From Lineolata rhizophorae (lineage: Eukaryota > Ascomycota > Dothideomycetes > Lineolatales > Lineolataceae): a stretch of 64,000 bases of DNA. Below the pieces are notes generated by a model. That model ran no database searches, was not told the DNA's origin, and was given only the letters and a program-made list of their open reading frames with translations. Shown one piece after another: positions 46,670 to 57,885 of this stretch. Numbering within the stretch: position 1 is the first letter of the stretch; each line of letters starts with the position of its first letter. Location: assembly GCA_010093515.1 (NCBI GenBank), contig MU001680.1, positions 909,971 through 973,970 on the forward strand, in the 5' to 3' direction. The position numbers and the translations under genes were made by a program.

Positions 46670-47548
46670 TGTCGATTTATCGCAGCAAATAGGGACGATC
46701 TTAATACATGGAGGTCAAAACTAGGGCGTAAAGCTTCTGATCCAACGTGCGCTCACCAAAAAAAACATGTCCTCGGGAAAAGGAGCCGGGCTGCTAGCCT
46801 CGCGACGGGACTAGCTTTGGTGGCTGCAGCTGCGGATAAGCTCAATTGCGCCATGGCGCTTGCGGCGCACACCTTCCCAGACGCTTCCACACCAGCAACT
46901 TCACAACGACGCACGGAAAGCAAAAACGGACCTGAGAGAAATCTGCAAAACAGGCACCGGGTGCTGTTTTGCGCAGAGCTTACCCGGTCCTTTCAAACGG
47001 GGAAATAAGCATAAACTGGCCAATTCCAGTCTTCGCTTTCGCTGAATTGCTTCCTCCGAAAGGCTATCCAAGAGGGTACAGTTCGTCGACCGGTTTCGAA
47101 TTGCGATAAATTACAGCAAGACGGGTCGCTAATTTCCCAGGTGGGCTTAGCGCGGCGGGCGCGGCGAATTTCGTAAGCGAGCCCGCTAGCGCCGCCATTG
47201 TGTTCACAATCGCCCCATAAATATTCTCGTGCCTTTCTCTTCTCTCTTCACCCTTCTCAAAAATTTCGAGATCCTTTCGACGACCTTTGACGCCAACATC
47301 CACTTGCTTTGGCAGCATATCTGCCCATCAGATCAGCTTGCTTCTCTTCTAGCAACACAGAGACTTTCTTCAGGTATTTAGTGGGAACATGCGTCCCAGG
47401 ATATATTTCCCGTTCCCAAAACTTTTGCGTTGCTAGATGCTAGCGTTGGAGTATAGCAGGTCAAGGCAGCTTTTTGCCTCCCATTAGGCGCCCGCAATCT
47501 CCTAGGTCGTTGCAGACGAATCAGTATCGCTGAGGGGCAGACTTGACA
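46670..47548. promoter_or_regulatory. divergent promoter region alg9 / naf1
   Basis: 879 bp between divergent start codons. It contains an imperfect hairpin at 46942-46977 and, 112 bp before the NAF1 ATG, a short frame at 47437-47487 (atg to tag, 16 codons) that would be an upstream ORF if transcribed. No core promoter element can be assigned with confidence. Confidence 0.45.
46942..46977. repeat. imperfect inverted repeat
   Basis: Left arm TCTGCAAAACAGGCA and right arm TGCTGTTTTGCGCAGA pair over most of their length around a CCGGG loop, with small bulges. Lies in the alg9/naf1 divergent region. Confidence 0.75.
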
Positions 47549-49294
47549 ATGGCTGAGCCCAATTCTAATGGTCAGGCTGGCGAGTCGGCGCCCACTCCAA
47601 ACGCGGACAGCGTAGCTCTTCCGGCAAGTGGAGTCGGCCTTAGCCAGCCACCGGTTGGCGGCGATAATGACACCCGCGCTACGCCTAACGGTTCCAATAT
47701 GCCTGTCGAGGCCATGGATGGACAACTATCACGTGACGGCAAGGATGCTGCCACTCCTGCGGTCGCGCTTGAAGATAAGGCGTCCAAGAACGTCCTAAAC
47801 CAATTGGAGACTCAAGCGCAACCGCGTGATCCAGAGTATGAGCGGGTCGCTCGTGAAAATCGCGATAACCCATCCGCCGAGTTCGCCTACGATTCTTCCA
47901 ACGACAGTAGCTATGGCGACTCTGAATCCGATGCGGATGACAGTGACGAAGATTCGTCCGATGAAGACTCCTCCGAAGACTCTTCCGAAGACTCTTCCGA
48001 AGAGGACTCTTCCGATGATTCCTCGTCTGGCGACGAGTCCTCCCTCGAGCTCAACACTGAAGGCATGGACGTAGACGAGGAGTCCGACAATGGCCAGGCT
48101 GCTACCACCGGCGCCAATATTACAACCGTCGGCCCTCGTACGGAGAATGAGATCATCGAGAGGTTTGAGACGCCGCAAGTCACCATCACGCCCGACATGA
48201 AACTCATCGAGCTGGGCGTGTTCTCCCACGTAGTCCAATCCATGCTCATCATCAGGTCCAGTGTCAGTGGAAAGTATACGGCTTGGGACTGCGGCTCCGT
48301 CGTATGTCGCGAAGACTTCTCGTTGGTTGGCGAGATATCCGAGGCCATTGGCCGCGTCGAGTCACCTTTCTACGTCGTTCCACTGGGCCCGCAGATCAAT
48401 GAAAACGAGCTCTCTTCGCCGGGCACTAAGTTCTATGTGGTCGAACAGCTGGGCAAGCGCGTCTTCACGACCCACCTCACCAAGGAGAAGGGTAGTGACG
48501 CGTCGAATGTGCACAACGAAGAAGTCGCGGACCACGAGCTCGATTTCTCCGACGACGAGAAGGAGGCCGCGTTCAAGGCAGAGCAGAAGCGCCTTAGGCA
48601 GCAGCGCCACAACCGCACCCCGCACGACGGCCCAGAGGGCGAGCCCAGCGGTGCCCGCGGCCGCGGCGGCCGTGGCCGTGGTCGCGGCGGCCGCCATGAC
48701 CGCGGTGGGCGCGGCGGTTTCAGCGGCCGCTCTCGTGGCGGCTTCGGCCTCGGTCTTGCTCGCGGCAACAGCAGCATCGCCTCCGCGCCCAACCCCTTCG
48801 CCGACCTGCAGCAACCTCCTCCGCCGCCACCGCCCCCGGTCTCGCCCGGCGCGCCCTTCCCGGGCCTGCCCCTCCCCGGTCTGCCCCATTCGAACGCCTC
48901 CGTCTGGGCCCAAGCCGCCGGATTCTTTCAGAACGCGGCGTTCTTCTTGGCGGGCGGCAGCAACAACGGTGCGCTTCCGCCTCCCCCGCCTCCCCCGCCA
49001 GTCCCTTTCCCCCAGGCCTTCGGCCAGGGCGTGTTTCCGGGCTTCGCGCCCGCGCTGCAGCAGCCGTTCCCGGGCCTACAGAGCTTTTACGGCGGCCAGC
49101 AGGAGCAGCAGCAGCCACAGCAGACGCCCCAGGTGACCCGGCCGCAGGCCCAGCAGCAGCAGCAGCCTCCTGCGCGGGAGAGGGACGAGGACATGGAGGA
49201 TTATGTGCCGGAGGAACCGACGGCGCGGGATGCGGGCGCGAGGGATCCGTCGAACGCGGCGCAGGAGCAGTTAGACATCTTGCGGCGCTTGTAG
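47549..49294 (+). CDS. NAF1: H/ACA RNP assembly factor NAF1
   Basis: Single exon, 581 aa, from the ATG at 47549 (in-frame codons upstream start with a non-ATG). NAF1 binds dyskerin/Cbf5 during H/ACA snoRNP assembly in the nucleus and is later replaced by Gar1. The Gar1-like core is at about residues 201-317: ETPQVTITPDMKLIELGVF, then YTAWDCGSVVCREDFSLVG, GRVESPFYVVPLG and GTKFYVVEQ. It is preceded by a Ser/Asp/Glu-rich acidic tract (about 115-171) and followed by an RGG-rich stretch (about 368-410) and a Pro/Gln-rich tail, the layout of yeast and fungal NAF1. It is divergent from alg9. The coding sequence ends about 95 bp before a degenerate repeat array. Confidence 0.93.
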   Translation: MAEPNSNGQAGESAPTPNADSVALPASGVGLSQPPVGGDNDTRATPNGSNMPVEAMDGQLSRDGKDAATPAVALEDKASKNVLNQLETQAQPRDPEYERVARENRDNPSAEFAYDSSNDSSYGDSESDADDSDEDSSDEDSSEDSSEDSSEEDSSDDSSSGDESSLELNTEGMDVDEESDNGQAATTGANITTVGPRTENEIIERFETPQVTITPDMKLIELGVFSHVVQSMLIIRSSVSGKYTAWDCGSVVCREDFSLVGEISEAIGRVESPFYVVPLGPQINENELSSPGTKFYVVEQLGKRVFTTHLTKEKGSDASNVHNEEVADHELDFSDDEKEAAFKAEQKRLRQQRHNRTPHDGPEGEPSGARGRGGRGRGRGGRHDRGGRGGFSGRSRGGFGLGLARGNSSIASAPNPFADLQQPPPPPPPPVSPGAPFPGLPLPGLPHSNASVWAQAAGFFQNAAFFLAGGSNNGALPPPPPPPPVPFPQAFGQGVFPGFAPALQQPFPGLQSFYGGQQEQQQPQQTPQVTRPQAQQQQQPPARERDEDMEDYVPEEPTARDAGARDPSNAAQEQLDILRRL

Positions 49295-49388
49295 GAAAGG
49301 CCCGAAAGTTCGTAGGCGGGGGTTATGGTGTGGTGGGTGGGTTGTGAGTTTGGGTGGGAATGGGGAGTTCGGAGTGGATGGTTGTGGT

Positions 49389-50360
49389 GTTGTGTTGATA
49401 TTATTAGTCCGGACGAGGGTAGTGGTACGATGGTGGAACTGGGTGTGTATAGCGGCCTTGTGATTGCTTTGTGTTGATAGGAGGGCGTGGCGAGCTTGTA
49501 ATACTATCTGTAGCTTGTGGCTTATCGTCGTCTTGAGGGTAGATGGCGTAATAAAAGTACTATTATTATGCTACGGGTTTTATTTGTGAGTAGTATTGCT
49601 TTCACATTATAGAAATCGTAATTCTGATAAGGACTGCTATTAGCTGTTGTTGTTTGATATAATGGTAAAGGCTTGTAACTGCATGGGAGTGCATGCTAGT
49701 ACTTGTGGCGTTGTATTAACAACGGTGGGTCTGATAACGATGATAGGCGATAAGTCAGCTTGGGTGAGTGGTTGTGTTATAGTGATAGTTTTGTGTGTAT
49801 AGAGGGCTGTAGTAATCTTGTGGTACTATCTGTTTTTAATATCTTATCGCCACGTTAGAAGTGAATTGTATAATGGGATATTTATATTTATGTTGTAGTT
49901 TGTCCTTACCAAGTAGCACAACTCTTGTGTTGCGGAAATTATAATCTTGATAGACATTGCTAGTACCTATTGTGATTCGATATGATAGTGAGAACTTATT
50001 AGTACATCACAGCGCGCAGGGTTGTTCGTAGTACTATATCAATAACGATAGTTCAAATGGGGGTAGTAGTGCGAGAATTGTCTTGGTGAGTGTGGTAGCA
50101 CTGGGATGGCTCATGTATGGATAGGTGGTTATAGTGGGCTTGTCATACTATCTGTTTCTCAATTTTTCCATTGCTTTAGAAGTCTGTCATACGAAAATGC
50201 CCGCTTGGTACGTTGCAGCTCCTACTTACAGGCAGTATTGCTCTTGTGTTATAGAGATTATAATACTGATAGAAATTCCTATAACCTATTGTAATTCGGT
50301 ATGGTAGTCCTGCCTTGCCGGTATATCAGAGTACAGATATCATGTTGTATCTCGCTTTTA
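49389..50360 (+). repeat. degenerate tandem repeat, three units of about 322 bp
   Basis: The anchor actatctgt recurs at 49503, 49825 and 50147, exactly 322 bp apart each time. Other blocks keep the same order in each unit: a tattgct/cttgtgtt block followed by a-rich attataat-ctgatag, then a gat-at-gatag block at 49656, 49979 and 50298. Units two and three are closest to each other. All lack coding potential and are poor in C on the plus strand. Array limits are approximate because units are diverged. Confidence 0.75.
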
Positions 50361-50730
50361 TAGTTAGGGGCTGTGGCGTGGATTAAGAGCAGTGGTAGAC
50401 CCTATTATTTGTTGTGCTAGTAAGGACCTATCCGTACATTCGACTTGGGATTTAATAATGTAATTTGATCTTGTCTCTAGGAGTCGTTGCTTAAGTCGTG
50501 AACTAGTATAACATCAGCTACTTGATGTGCTAGTGAGAATTTATTAGTATGTTAAGCATAGGGCAAAATATTCTAACTTGTTCTGGTAGTTAGTAAACAT
50601 ACTTTAGGCTAAGAGCGGTATTAAATATTACTCTTTGACCACGGGCAAGAGATTGCAGGGGGTGTAAGACGTACTAACATTATTGTTGTTGTTCCTTGAT
50701 ATCCCGGTAGATTAACTTTATACATGGTAT
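50361..50730 (+). repeat. shorter-spaced partial copies of the same repeat
   Basis: The gatag-type block (consensus near gtgctagtgagaa-ttattagta) reappears at about 50411 and 50524, each 113 bp after the previous one (50298), and weakly near 50698. This looks like a decayed continuation of the 322-bp array with a shorter unit. Confidence 0.5.
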
Positions 50731-53385
50731 ATCTGCGTATTATGAAAATGTAGCTCAGGTTGAGCCTCGCATCATCTACTGTTATTATGTATCCTGAGGC
50801 ATTGCTGATATGTTAAGACCTTTTTATTTGACTGAATGTCTTATTTTTAACACTTGCTCCAGGATCATCGGCGCATACTTAATTGGGCAGTAGGCTCTCA
50901 ATATTGGTGATGTCTCCTATCTTAGCGAACTTAGCTGTCCGCCAGCGTGGGTCTATCTTCGAACATATAGATTTTTGCATATATGGAAGGACAGATGAGG
51001 GAGTTCCAGTATCTATAAATTGAATATTATTAGAAGACTTCCTTTCGCCTTCTCCTTTTACCTTTTGTCTTTCAAGAAAACTTTTTTTTTGGCCGCTCTC
51101 CTCTTTAATAACTTTCGCCCTTCATCGCTCTTTTGATAGCATTGCTTTATGTAACCTTATCTTAATCCTTGTTAGCTAATAGGTACACATCTTAGCTGGT
51201 TCTTCGACTAGGCTATAATTCTTTTGAAATGCCTGTCTTGAAGCAGCTTGAAGCGAACGCATATTTTGTCTATTCCAGTTACGCCCGCCCTTCAAAAAAG
51301 ACAACTATAAACTACTAGATCAAATCCAGTTACTGCATGTAAGTTTGGCGGCTGTACAACAGAGAATTGGTAATGTCTCCCTACTAATGACATTCTATTC
51401 CTCGCTATCAGAGATAGCACGGCGTGGGAGTAAACCCGCGTCGTTAACGCGTACTACGGACTCCATTATATACCAATCTTCGAGTCTACCTAACTAAGAA
51501 CCCCCCTGGATTTTCAGCCGACCGAATAGGATGAACAAACGGCGGAAGTCTGACCGTTCGCCGTTCGGAAACCCGCGATGCACATTTCCTAGGCTTCCTA
51601 ACCTGGGGAGTGAGACGGCCCGTGCCTTCGACTAGCGAGAGGGGACTCTCCGCGCTGGCATTATCAATCCCAAGTACGATGCAAGCGCCCGTCCATATTT
51701 GAATCTTAGCCTAGCGGAAGCGCAACGTAAAGCCAGTTTTTGTTCAAAACGTCGGCGTCTCCATTCGCGCGCTTACAGAATCGGCGCTCTGCCGCGGAAA
51801 CAAACGGTAAATGAGGCCCGGAGACTCTGTGGTCAACAGTGCTCCTCCAACGGGTTTAAGCTGGAGATAATAACATCCCCCCTCCCCCCTAGGCGTGTCC
51901 AAGCAGGTCGGCACGGTAGCAGTTGGCTTTCATTTCGATTGGCAGGGTGGTTAAGGCCCTCGAGGACTTGGCCGCGATGCTGCCAAGCAACCAGATGATA
52001 CGCCGTTAAGGAAACGCCCTAATAGTGGCAGAACTGTCGACCACGAAGCCGAGAGGGCCGCGAAGGTCGGAGATGCCGAGGGTTTGATCATGGTGCTGAA
52101 TACGTAGCTCGACAACGTCGGCGCACCTAGACGTCGTTTCCAGGCCCGGCTAGGATGGGGGAAGCGTCGACGCTAGAAACTCTTCATGGGACACCGCCAT
52201 ATTCACCGCAACAAAGGGTAGCGCCTATCTTAGCGTCCTCCCGTCTTTGAACGCGTTTGTGAGCACAGAGGAAGCAGGCCACGCATCTCATGTCCTTGGC
52301 GGAGCCGACAAGCCTCTACTGATACGAGACGACTACGATATATTGAGGCTGGATCTGGAGAGTTCCGCGGCGATAGCGTCCCGAAGTCCGAAGCGTGGCA
52401 TGCAACGGAGACATGCCTTCGGACGGTCCCAATCGCTCCCCTCCACCATTCTAACGTTTCCCACTGCCGCCGAGTGCTTGACGAGGTACAACCCTAAATG
52501 GCCGGCTGGGCGAATTGTTCTTGCTGAATTCTTTTATCCATGGACTGAGGGCTGTGGGCTTGATTCTGCTCGGTTAAGATTGAATATTTCTCCCTCCAAT
52601 CATCCCAACAACAAGGCATCCTTTTAGTTCGAACACGGTATGCAGGTCTGCTCGTAGCGCATCGGCCACCATGTGTATTTCTCGTTCTTAAGAATCCCAT
52701 CGTGAATGCACAAGTCAAACCCGTTGCAGAAAGCTGACACATGGAAATCTTGAAAACAGGCCCCGTTACCGACACTCTGATGCTGTGTGAAGCGCTAATG
52801 GGTAGAACGTGAAGACGCCGGGGCTTAGAGTGAGTAGCAGATTCATGTCACCGGCTTGTTTCATGGCGGCCGCTGGGAAGGCCAACGTGGTGGGGCTCCA
52901 AGAGCAAAAGGCTTAGGTCGAATAATTGGAAGACTCCTTCAGCTTCAGGAGATGGAACCACGCAGAAACCGAGTATGATAGTCGCGCAACAGCACGACAA
53001 ATCCCGGGAGTAAGACGACGACGGCGAATGCGAAACTAGAAGCAATGCAAACCGGGGGAAGTGTCGTCTCTCTTTTAATTGCGGGCGACGAACTCAACGG
53101 AAATTTGCAGAAAAAGGTCCACCTGAGATCGGAGTGCCGAACGATATTATCGACAGGCGAGTTCTTGGCTGCATAATACATGGCTCACTCACAAAACGAT
53201 ACCTCACTCCATAGCCCAGGACCATCCATGGCTCCCTCGTGGAAAGATGGACGCTCGATTTCTATCGACAAGAGACTATGTCGTATCCTGTCAATCCCAG
53301 TTCACGCAAAACCAGCCTTGCGCCACCGCCTTCCCGCCACCACAAATCTCCTCCCCCCACTGCTCCTCGCGCCCCGTCTCGCCGG

Positions 53386-54320
53386 CTAAGCCTCCGCCTC
53401 GAACGCGTCCGGGAAGTTCTGCATGTTCTCCTCGAGGTTGCCCTTGTTGCGCAAGAACTTGACGTAGGCGCCGTCGACCTTGACGCGGCCCTGCTGGCGC
53501 TTCTCGACGTACTCCTCGCGGCGCAGCGGCGTGAAGCCCCAGTTCTTGGACACGATGATCTTCTGGCGGCCGGGGAACTTGTACTGGGAGCGGCGGAGCG
53601 CCTCGATGGCCGTGGCGCGGTCTGACACCTCCCGTTAGAATCGCCTTCGATCAAATCGGCTGTATGTATGTCGAAGAAGGGGGTGCCAAAAAAAAAAAAA
53701 ATAACGTACGGGAATCCCTCGTCCGCACGCTCAGCAAAATCTGGCCGATGTTGACGCGCGCGACGGTGCCGTTGGGCTTGCCGAAGGCGCCGCGCATGCC
53801 CGTCTGCAGGCGATCGGCGCCGGCGCAGCTCAGCATCTTGTTGATGCGGATGACGTGGTACGGGTGGGCGCGGACCCGCAGGTGGAAGCCCTCCTTGCCC
53901 GCCGACTTGACCAGGTACTTGTTGGCGCAGATGCGGGCCGCCTCGAGCGCCTCCGACGACAGCTGCTCGTACTCGTTGGACACCAGGTGCACGCAGCACG
54001 GGAACTCGTCCACGTTGGCCCGCTTCCGGCCCAGGTCGAAGATGCGGATCTTGGGGTCCGGCACGCCGCGGTTGAAGCGCGACTTGGGGTAGGGCTGTCA
54101 TGGAGGGGAGAGAGGAAAAACGTCCCGTTAGCTCGCTGGTTCTTCCGACTCTGTCGCTTCCTTTCCTCGCGCTCGTCGGATTGCCACGGCGCCTCTGCTT
54201 TCTCCTTCCAACGTCGTCCAAACAGACACGGACAGATCCGCCGGCATCCCGTCAGAAACAGTTCTCCAAACGCACCTTGTTCTTGCAATAGCGGTAGCAC
54301 CGCGCCGGGCGACGAGCCAT
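53386..54320 (-). CDS. rpl10: cytosolic 60S ribosomal protein uL16 (L10)
   Basis: Minus-strand exons 54320-54276, 54094-53710 and 53621-53386; 221 aa. uL16 completes the 60S subunit near the peptidyl transferase centre and A-site tRNA, and its loading is a late quality-control step. The sequence is strongly conserved: [15 protein letters not shown] in exon 1, [45 protein letters not shown] (basic loop region), [20 protein letters not shown], and [19 protein letters not shown]. The second intron has a weak gtacgt donor and a long T tract; the join gives [12 protein letters not shown], which fits the family. It is followed upstream by the eL30 gene in the same direction. Confidence 0.96.
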
Positions 54321-54958
54321 CTTGACAGGTTTCTTGCGGTTGCGTTCGACGAGGGTGTGGTTGAAAGACGCAGGTGTCTGGAGGAGGAAGAGGTGGTGAG
54401 CCCTGCGGCGGCTTTTGAGGTCACCCTGCGAATTTCTAAGCAAGCTGAGTGGCGGGCCGCGCAGGTTGTGGTGGCCGCTAAGCGAGCGCCTCCCGCTCCT
54501 TGCCAAGCCCCCGCGTCTCCAGAGCGCGCGGGCTCGGGACAACAGACTTGCCGAAAAGGATGCACTTCGGGCGGTTTCCCAGCAAAGAGGTTGCGACTCG
54601 ATGCACGTACGGTTCGAGTTGAGCACGGGCTGGGACATGTATGGGATGTTTCTGGGGCTTTTAGGCGTGTCCCGTCCAACGGGAGCTGCATAATGTCCCC
54701 GAGAGGGCAGAAACTGAGTTTCGTCCGTCTCACAATCAGTATTTGGACATGCAAGATGCGTCCTGCTTCTAGCCGCTCAGATCAACATCGTACGTTCGAG
54801 TCCTCGATCGATTGCATGGCTAGCATTGCGCTTGTATATAGGCTACGAGGTGGCTCTATCCCGTAGTGTTAAAGGGTGGCCGGTCTAGAGGAACAGCCAG
54901 CCCGCAAACTTCGCACAATCGCCTCTCCCCTGGCCCCGTTCTCCTTCCTTCCCCGCTC
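54321..54958. promoter_or_regulatory. promoter region of rpl10 / 3' region of rpl30
   Basis: 638 bp between the uL16 start and the eL30 stop, both on the minus strand. No gene; open frames here have no motif. Core promoter elements cannot be fixed from sequence alone. Confidence 0.45.
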
Positions 54959-55794
54959 CTACGAAGTGCTCGTGCTCAGGATATCCGAGTCGCCGGCATC
55001 TAGGATGGCCATGGTGGAGCAGCGGAAGAGCTTACCACAGGCGGTGCCGAGCTCGATCTGTGGCCGAAGCGAAAGGAAATTCCCGTTAGTCCAACACGTT
55101 CTACCCTCCGAAGTCACCGTCCAAGACTTCTTCTCAGGGTACTCGGCGAGGCCCTCGAGATATGCCACCCGTCCAGAAGCCGTACCAATCGGAGGTCGCA
55201 GGAGAACAATGGGGCCTTGATGTTGTATGCCTCCTCACAAACAACGCGGCGCGCCAATACGAATCGCTAGCCAGGGATGCTCTCCCGCCATAGCGATCGG
55301 CTACCCGAGGCCCTTTGTTTCCAGACGACTCCGATTCGTACGGCTCCTGGGGCGGCGTCTGGTCGTCGGGCGACGGATTGCGAGAAGGCGAAGGGAACTT
55401 ACGTTGTTGCCCTGGAAATGGTGGACGTTGGTCTTGGCCAGCATGGAGTAGTCTGTGCAACAGCATTAGCAGCCGTGTCGACGGCGAAGCGCAGCACGAT
55501 GCGCAAAGGATGGGCGTGCCCGCGCAGAACGAGAGGCGGGGTCCTTACATTCCAGCTCGGACTTCCTCAGCGGCGGCGTGTTGCCGGCGATGATGACCAG
55601 CTTAGCCTTGCCGGAGCGGAGCGACTTGAGGGTGGACTTGTATCCGAGGGTGACTGCAGCAGGGCGCCATCAGCATTCGGCCTTGCCGTTGTCGTGGACG
55701 AGGCGGGGGACCACGCACCCTTGCCGGACTTCATCACAAGCGCCAGGCGCGAGTTGATGCTGTCGGCGGTCTTCTTGGTCTTCTTGGGAGCCAT
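54959..55794 (-). CDS. rpl30: cytosolic 60S ribosomal protein eL30
   Basis: Minus-strand exons 55794-55719, 55653-55549, 55452-55403 and 55057-54959; 109 aa. eL30 is a small 60S protein of the L7Ae/L30 RNA-binding family that recognises kink-turns. Sequence marks: [59 protein letters not shown], then [11 protein letters not shown] and a C-terminal GDSDIL. Exon junctions restore each of these. The third intron is 345 nt, long for the window. In yeast eL30 represses splicing of its own pre-mRNA by binding near the first 5' splice site; whether this gene does so cannot be judged by eye. It is divergent from the coiled-coil gene. Confidence 0.96.
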
Positions 55795-56887
55795 CGCTGC
55801 GCGTCAGGGGCGAAAGGGCGGGCTGGTTGTTCCCCGAGGGTGGACTGGTGCGCTCCGGTCGTCGTGCGCGGAGGGAAATCAGGACGGCGAGGGCGCGGGA
55901 TGGTTTTTTGCGCCGTGTGGAGGCGCGGCGCGGCGTAGCCGAGCGCCCGCGATTGGCCGCCCAAGCGAGGCGCCGGCGGCCAACCGCCTGCAAGGGCGCC
56001 CGGTACGCACCGCGCCGGCCGAGTTGCAGCCTCAGAAGTCGAGACAATCGGCCGTCCGGGACTCCTCAGTTGCTGCGATCCCGCCTTGGCCACGTTCCGC
56101 GCGACCTGTTTCCGGCGTGGGCGCGGACGGGCTCCCAAGGGGGGGGAACCGATTCCGGGCGCCCCCCGTCGGCATCGCCATAGATCCGGAGCTACTCCGT
56201 GCAGGGACGACAAGCTGGAGCCCCAAGCAGCTCTCGGCCCTGCGCAGCGCCCGGCGCAACGCGTGATGAAACAGCGCCCGTGTCCCTCCCTCTCCGCCTC
56301 CCGCTCCGTGTCCCTCTCCCTCGGCGACGACCCGCGTGCATAACCACACTGCTTGCATAACCACACTGCTCTCGCGGGAGAATTTCCATCACCATCACCA
56401 TCCACCACGTCGCTCCCTCCACCCATCGTTTGCGGCCTCCTATTCGCTCTCGCTCGGCTCGCCCTGCGCCGACCGCCAGTCCGCCACGCCAGCCAGCGGT
56501 TGCCGGCCGGGCATTGGCGCGATTCGACGCCGCTCACGAGGCGCAGCATCGCAAAACCGGGCAGCCATTGCAACACCCGTACCTGCCGGGGGCCCCGTTT
56601 ACCGCACCGAGGCGAATTCTATAATTAGGCGCGCGCGCAAGGCAAATCCAACGTCGGAAAGAAAAAAACCCCATTGATTTCCCGCTGTCGTTCCCGCCGT
56701 CGCTATCGATAGAATCAGTCCGATTCCACTCCCTATTCACTCATCACCACCGCCATCACGCCCATCGCCTGATCCACCGCACACCTCGCATCCCGCTACC
56801 ACCGCGCAAACCCGATCCCCTCCTCGACCCCCACCCATCCACATCCACATCTACATCTACACCCACACCCATCTCACGCACCGCACC
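55795..56887. promoter_or_regulatory. divergent promoter region rpl30 / coiled-coil gene
   Basis: 1.1 kb between divergent start codons. Contains an exact 17-bp tandem duplication at 56337-56370 and short CACCAT-like runs after it. No gene supported. Confidence 0.45.
56337..56370 (+). repeat. exact 17-bp tandem duplication
   Basis: TGCATAACCACACTGCT occurs twice, back to back. Confidence 0.95.
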
Positions 56888-57848
56888 ATGTCCGCGGCCA
56901 GCAGACGGCCGCCCGCCCCCGGCGGCAGCAGCGGCAGCGGCAGCGGCGGCCGCCCGACCTCGACCGGCGCGCCCGTGCCCGGCGCGCCCGGCAGCAGCGG
57001 CAGCAGCAGCGGGCGCAGCCCGGCGCGCGCCTCGACGCCGTCCGGCGGCGGCGGCGGCGGCGGCGGGCCCGCCAACGCCGCGGCGGCAGCGGCCCCGGCC
57101 GCGAACGGCGTCCGGCGCGCCGGCTCCGTGCGCAGCGCGCCCAACGGGTCGCCCATCTCGGCGCGGGCGTCGGTGCGCAAGCCCGGCGGCGGCGGCGGCG
57201 GGAGCGTCGGTGGGCCGTCGAGCGGGCTCGGCAAGGAGGCGGCGGCGGCGGCGGGGCGGTCCGGGTCGCCGTCGAGCGGAGCGGCGGCGGCGGCGATGCC
57301 GTCCAAGGCGGAGCGCGAGGCGGCCGAGGAGGACGCGCGGGCGGAGACAGCGGCGCTGATCCGCGACCTGAAGGGGCGGCTGGCGGCGGCGGAGACGGCG
57401 TCGGCGGAGCTGCGGAAGCAGGCCGAGGTGTTGGAGGCGCGGCTGGACGAGGCGGTCGGGGAGCAGGCGCGGCTCGAGGAGCGGGTGCACGAGGAGGAGG
57501 AGCGAGTCGAGATGCTGGAGAACGGGCGCAAGGAGGCGATGCGCCAGCGGCGCGAGCTCGAGGCCATCTACGAGGCCGAGCGCGCCGCCAGCATGAAGGA
57601 CAAGGAGGAGAGCGCCGCCAAGGAGGACGAGCTGCGGGAGGTCATCGAGAGGCTGAAGGACGGGCTGGCCAAGGCGCAGAAGGAGGCGGCGACGGGTTCG
57701 GGCGCCGACGACGACGAGAGGATGTCCAGGGCGAGTAAGTGGTTCCCAACGGCTGTCCAGTTCGCCAGAACGCATGCTCCCTGTTTGCTCCCCGTACTGA
57801 CGGTTCGCTCAAAGGTACCCTTCGCGCCAACTCGTCGCCCAGCCTCGA

Positions 57849-57885
<37 letters not shown>

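Larger units (their letters stand above)
49295..53385. other. gene-poor AT-rich region between NAF1 and the uL16 gene
   Basis: About 4.1 kb with no supported gene. The left 1.4 kb is the degenerate repeat array; 50.7-51.5 kb is AT-rich with stops in all frames; 51.5-53.3 kb is of more balanced composition, with only short open frames lacking motifs. The NAF1 3' UTR presumably runs into the repeat; an AATAAA lies at 49550. Confidence 0.5.

Noticed and set aside
54781-54815. tRNA-like B box (gttcgagtcc) near 54794
   Set aside because: No A box at a suitable distance upstream and no acceptor-stem pairing could be found by eye.
55277-56266. Plus-strand open frame of 329 codons opposite the eL30 gene
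   Set aside because: It overlaps all conserved exons of eL30 on the other strand and has no recognisable motif.
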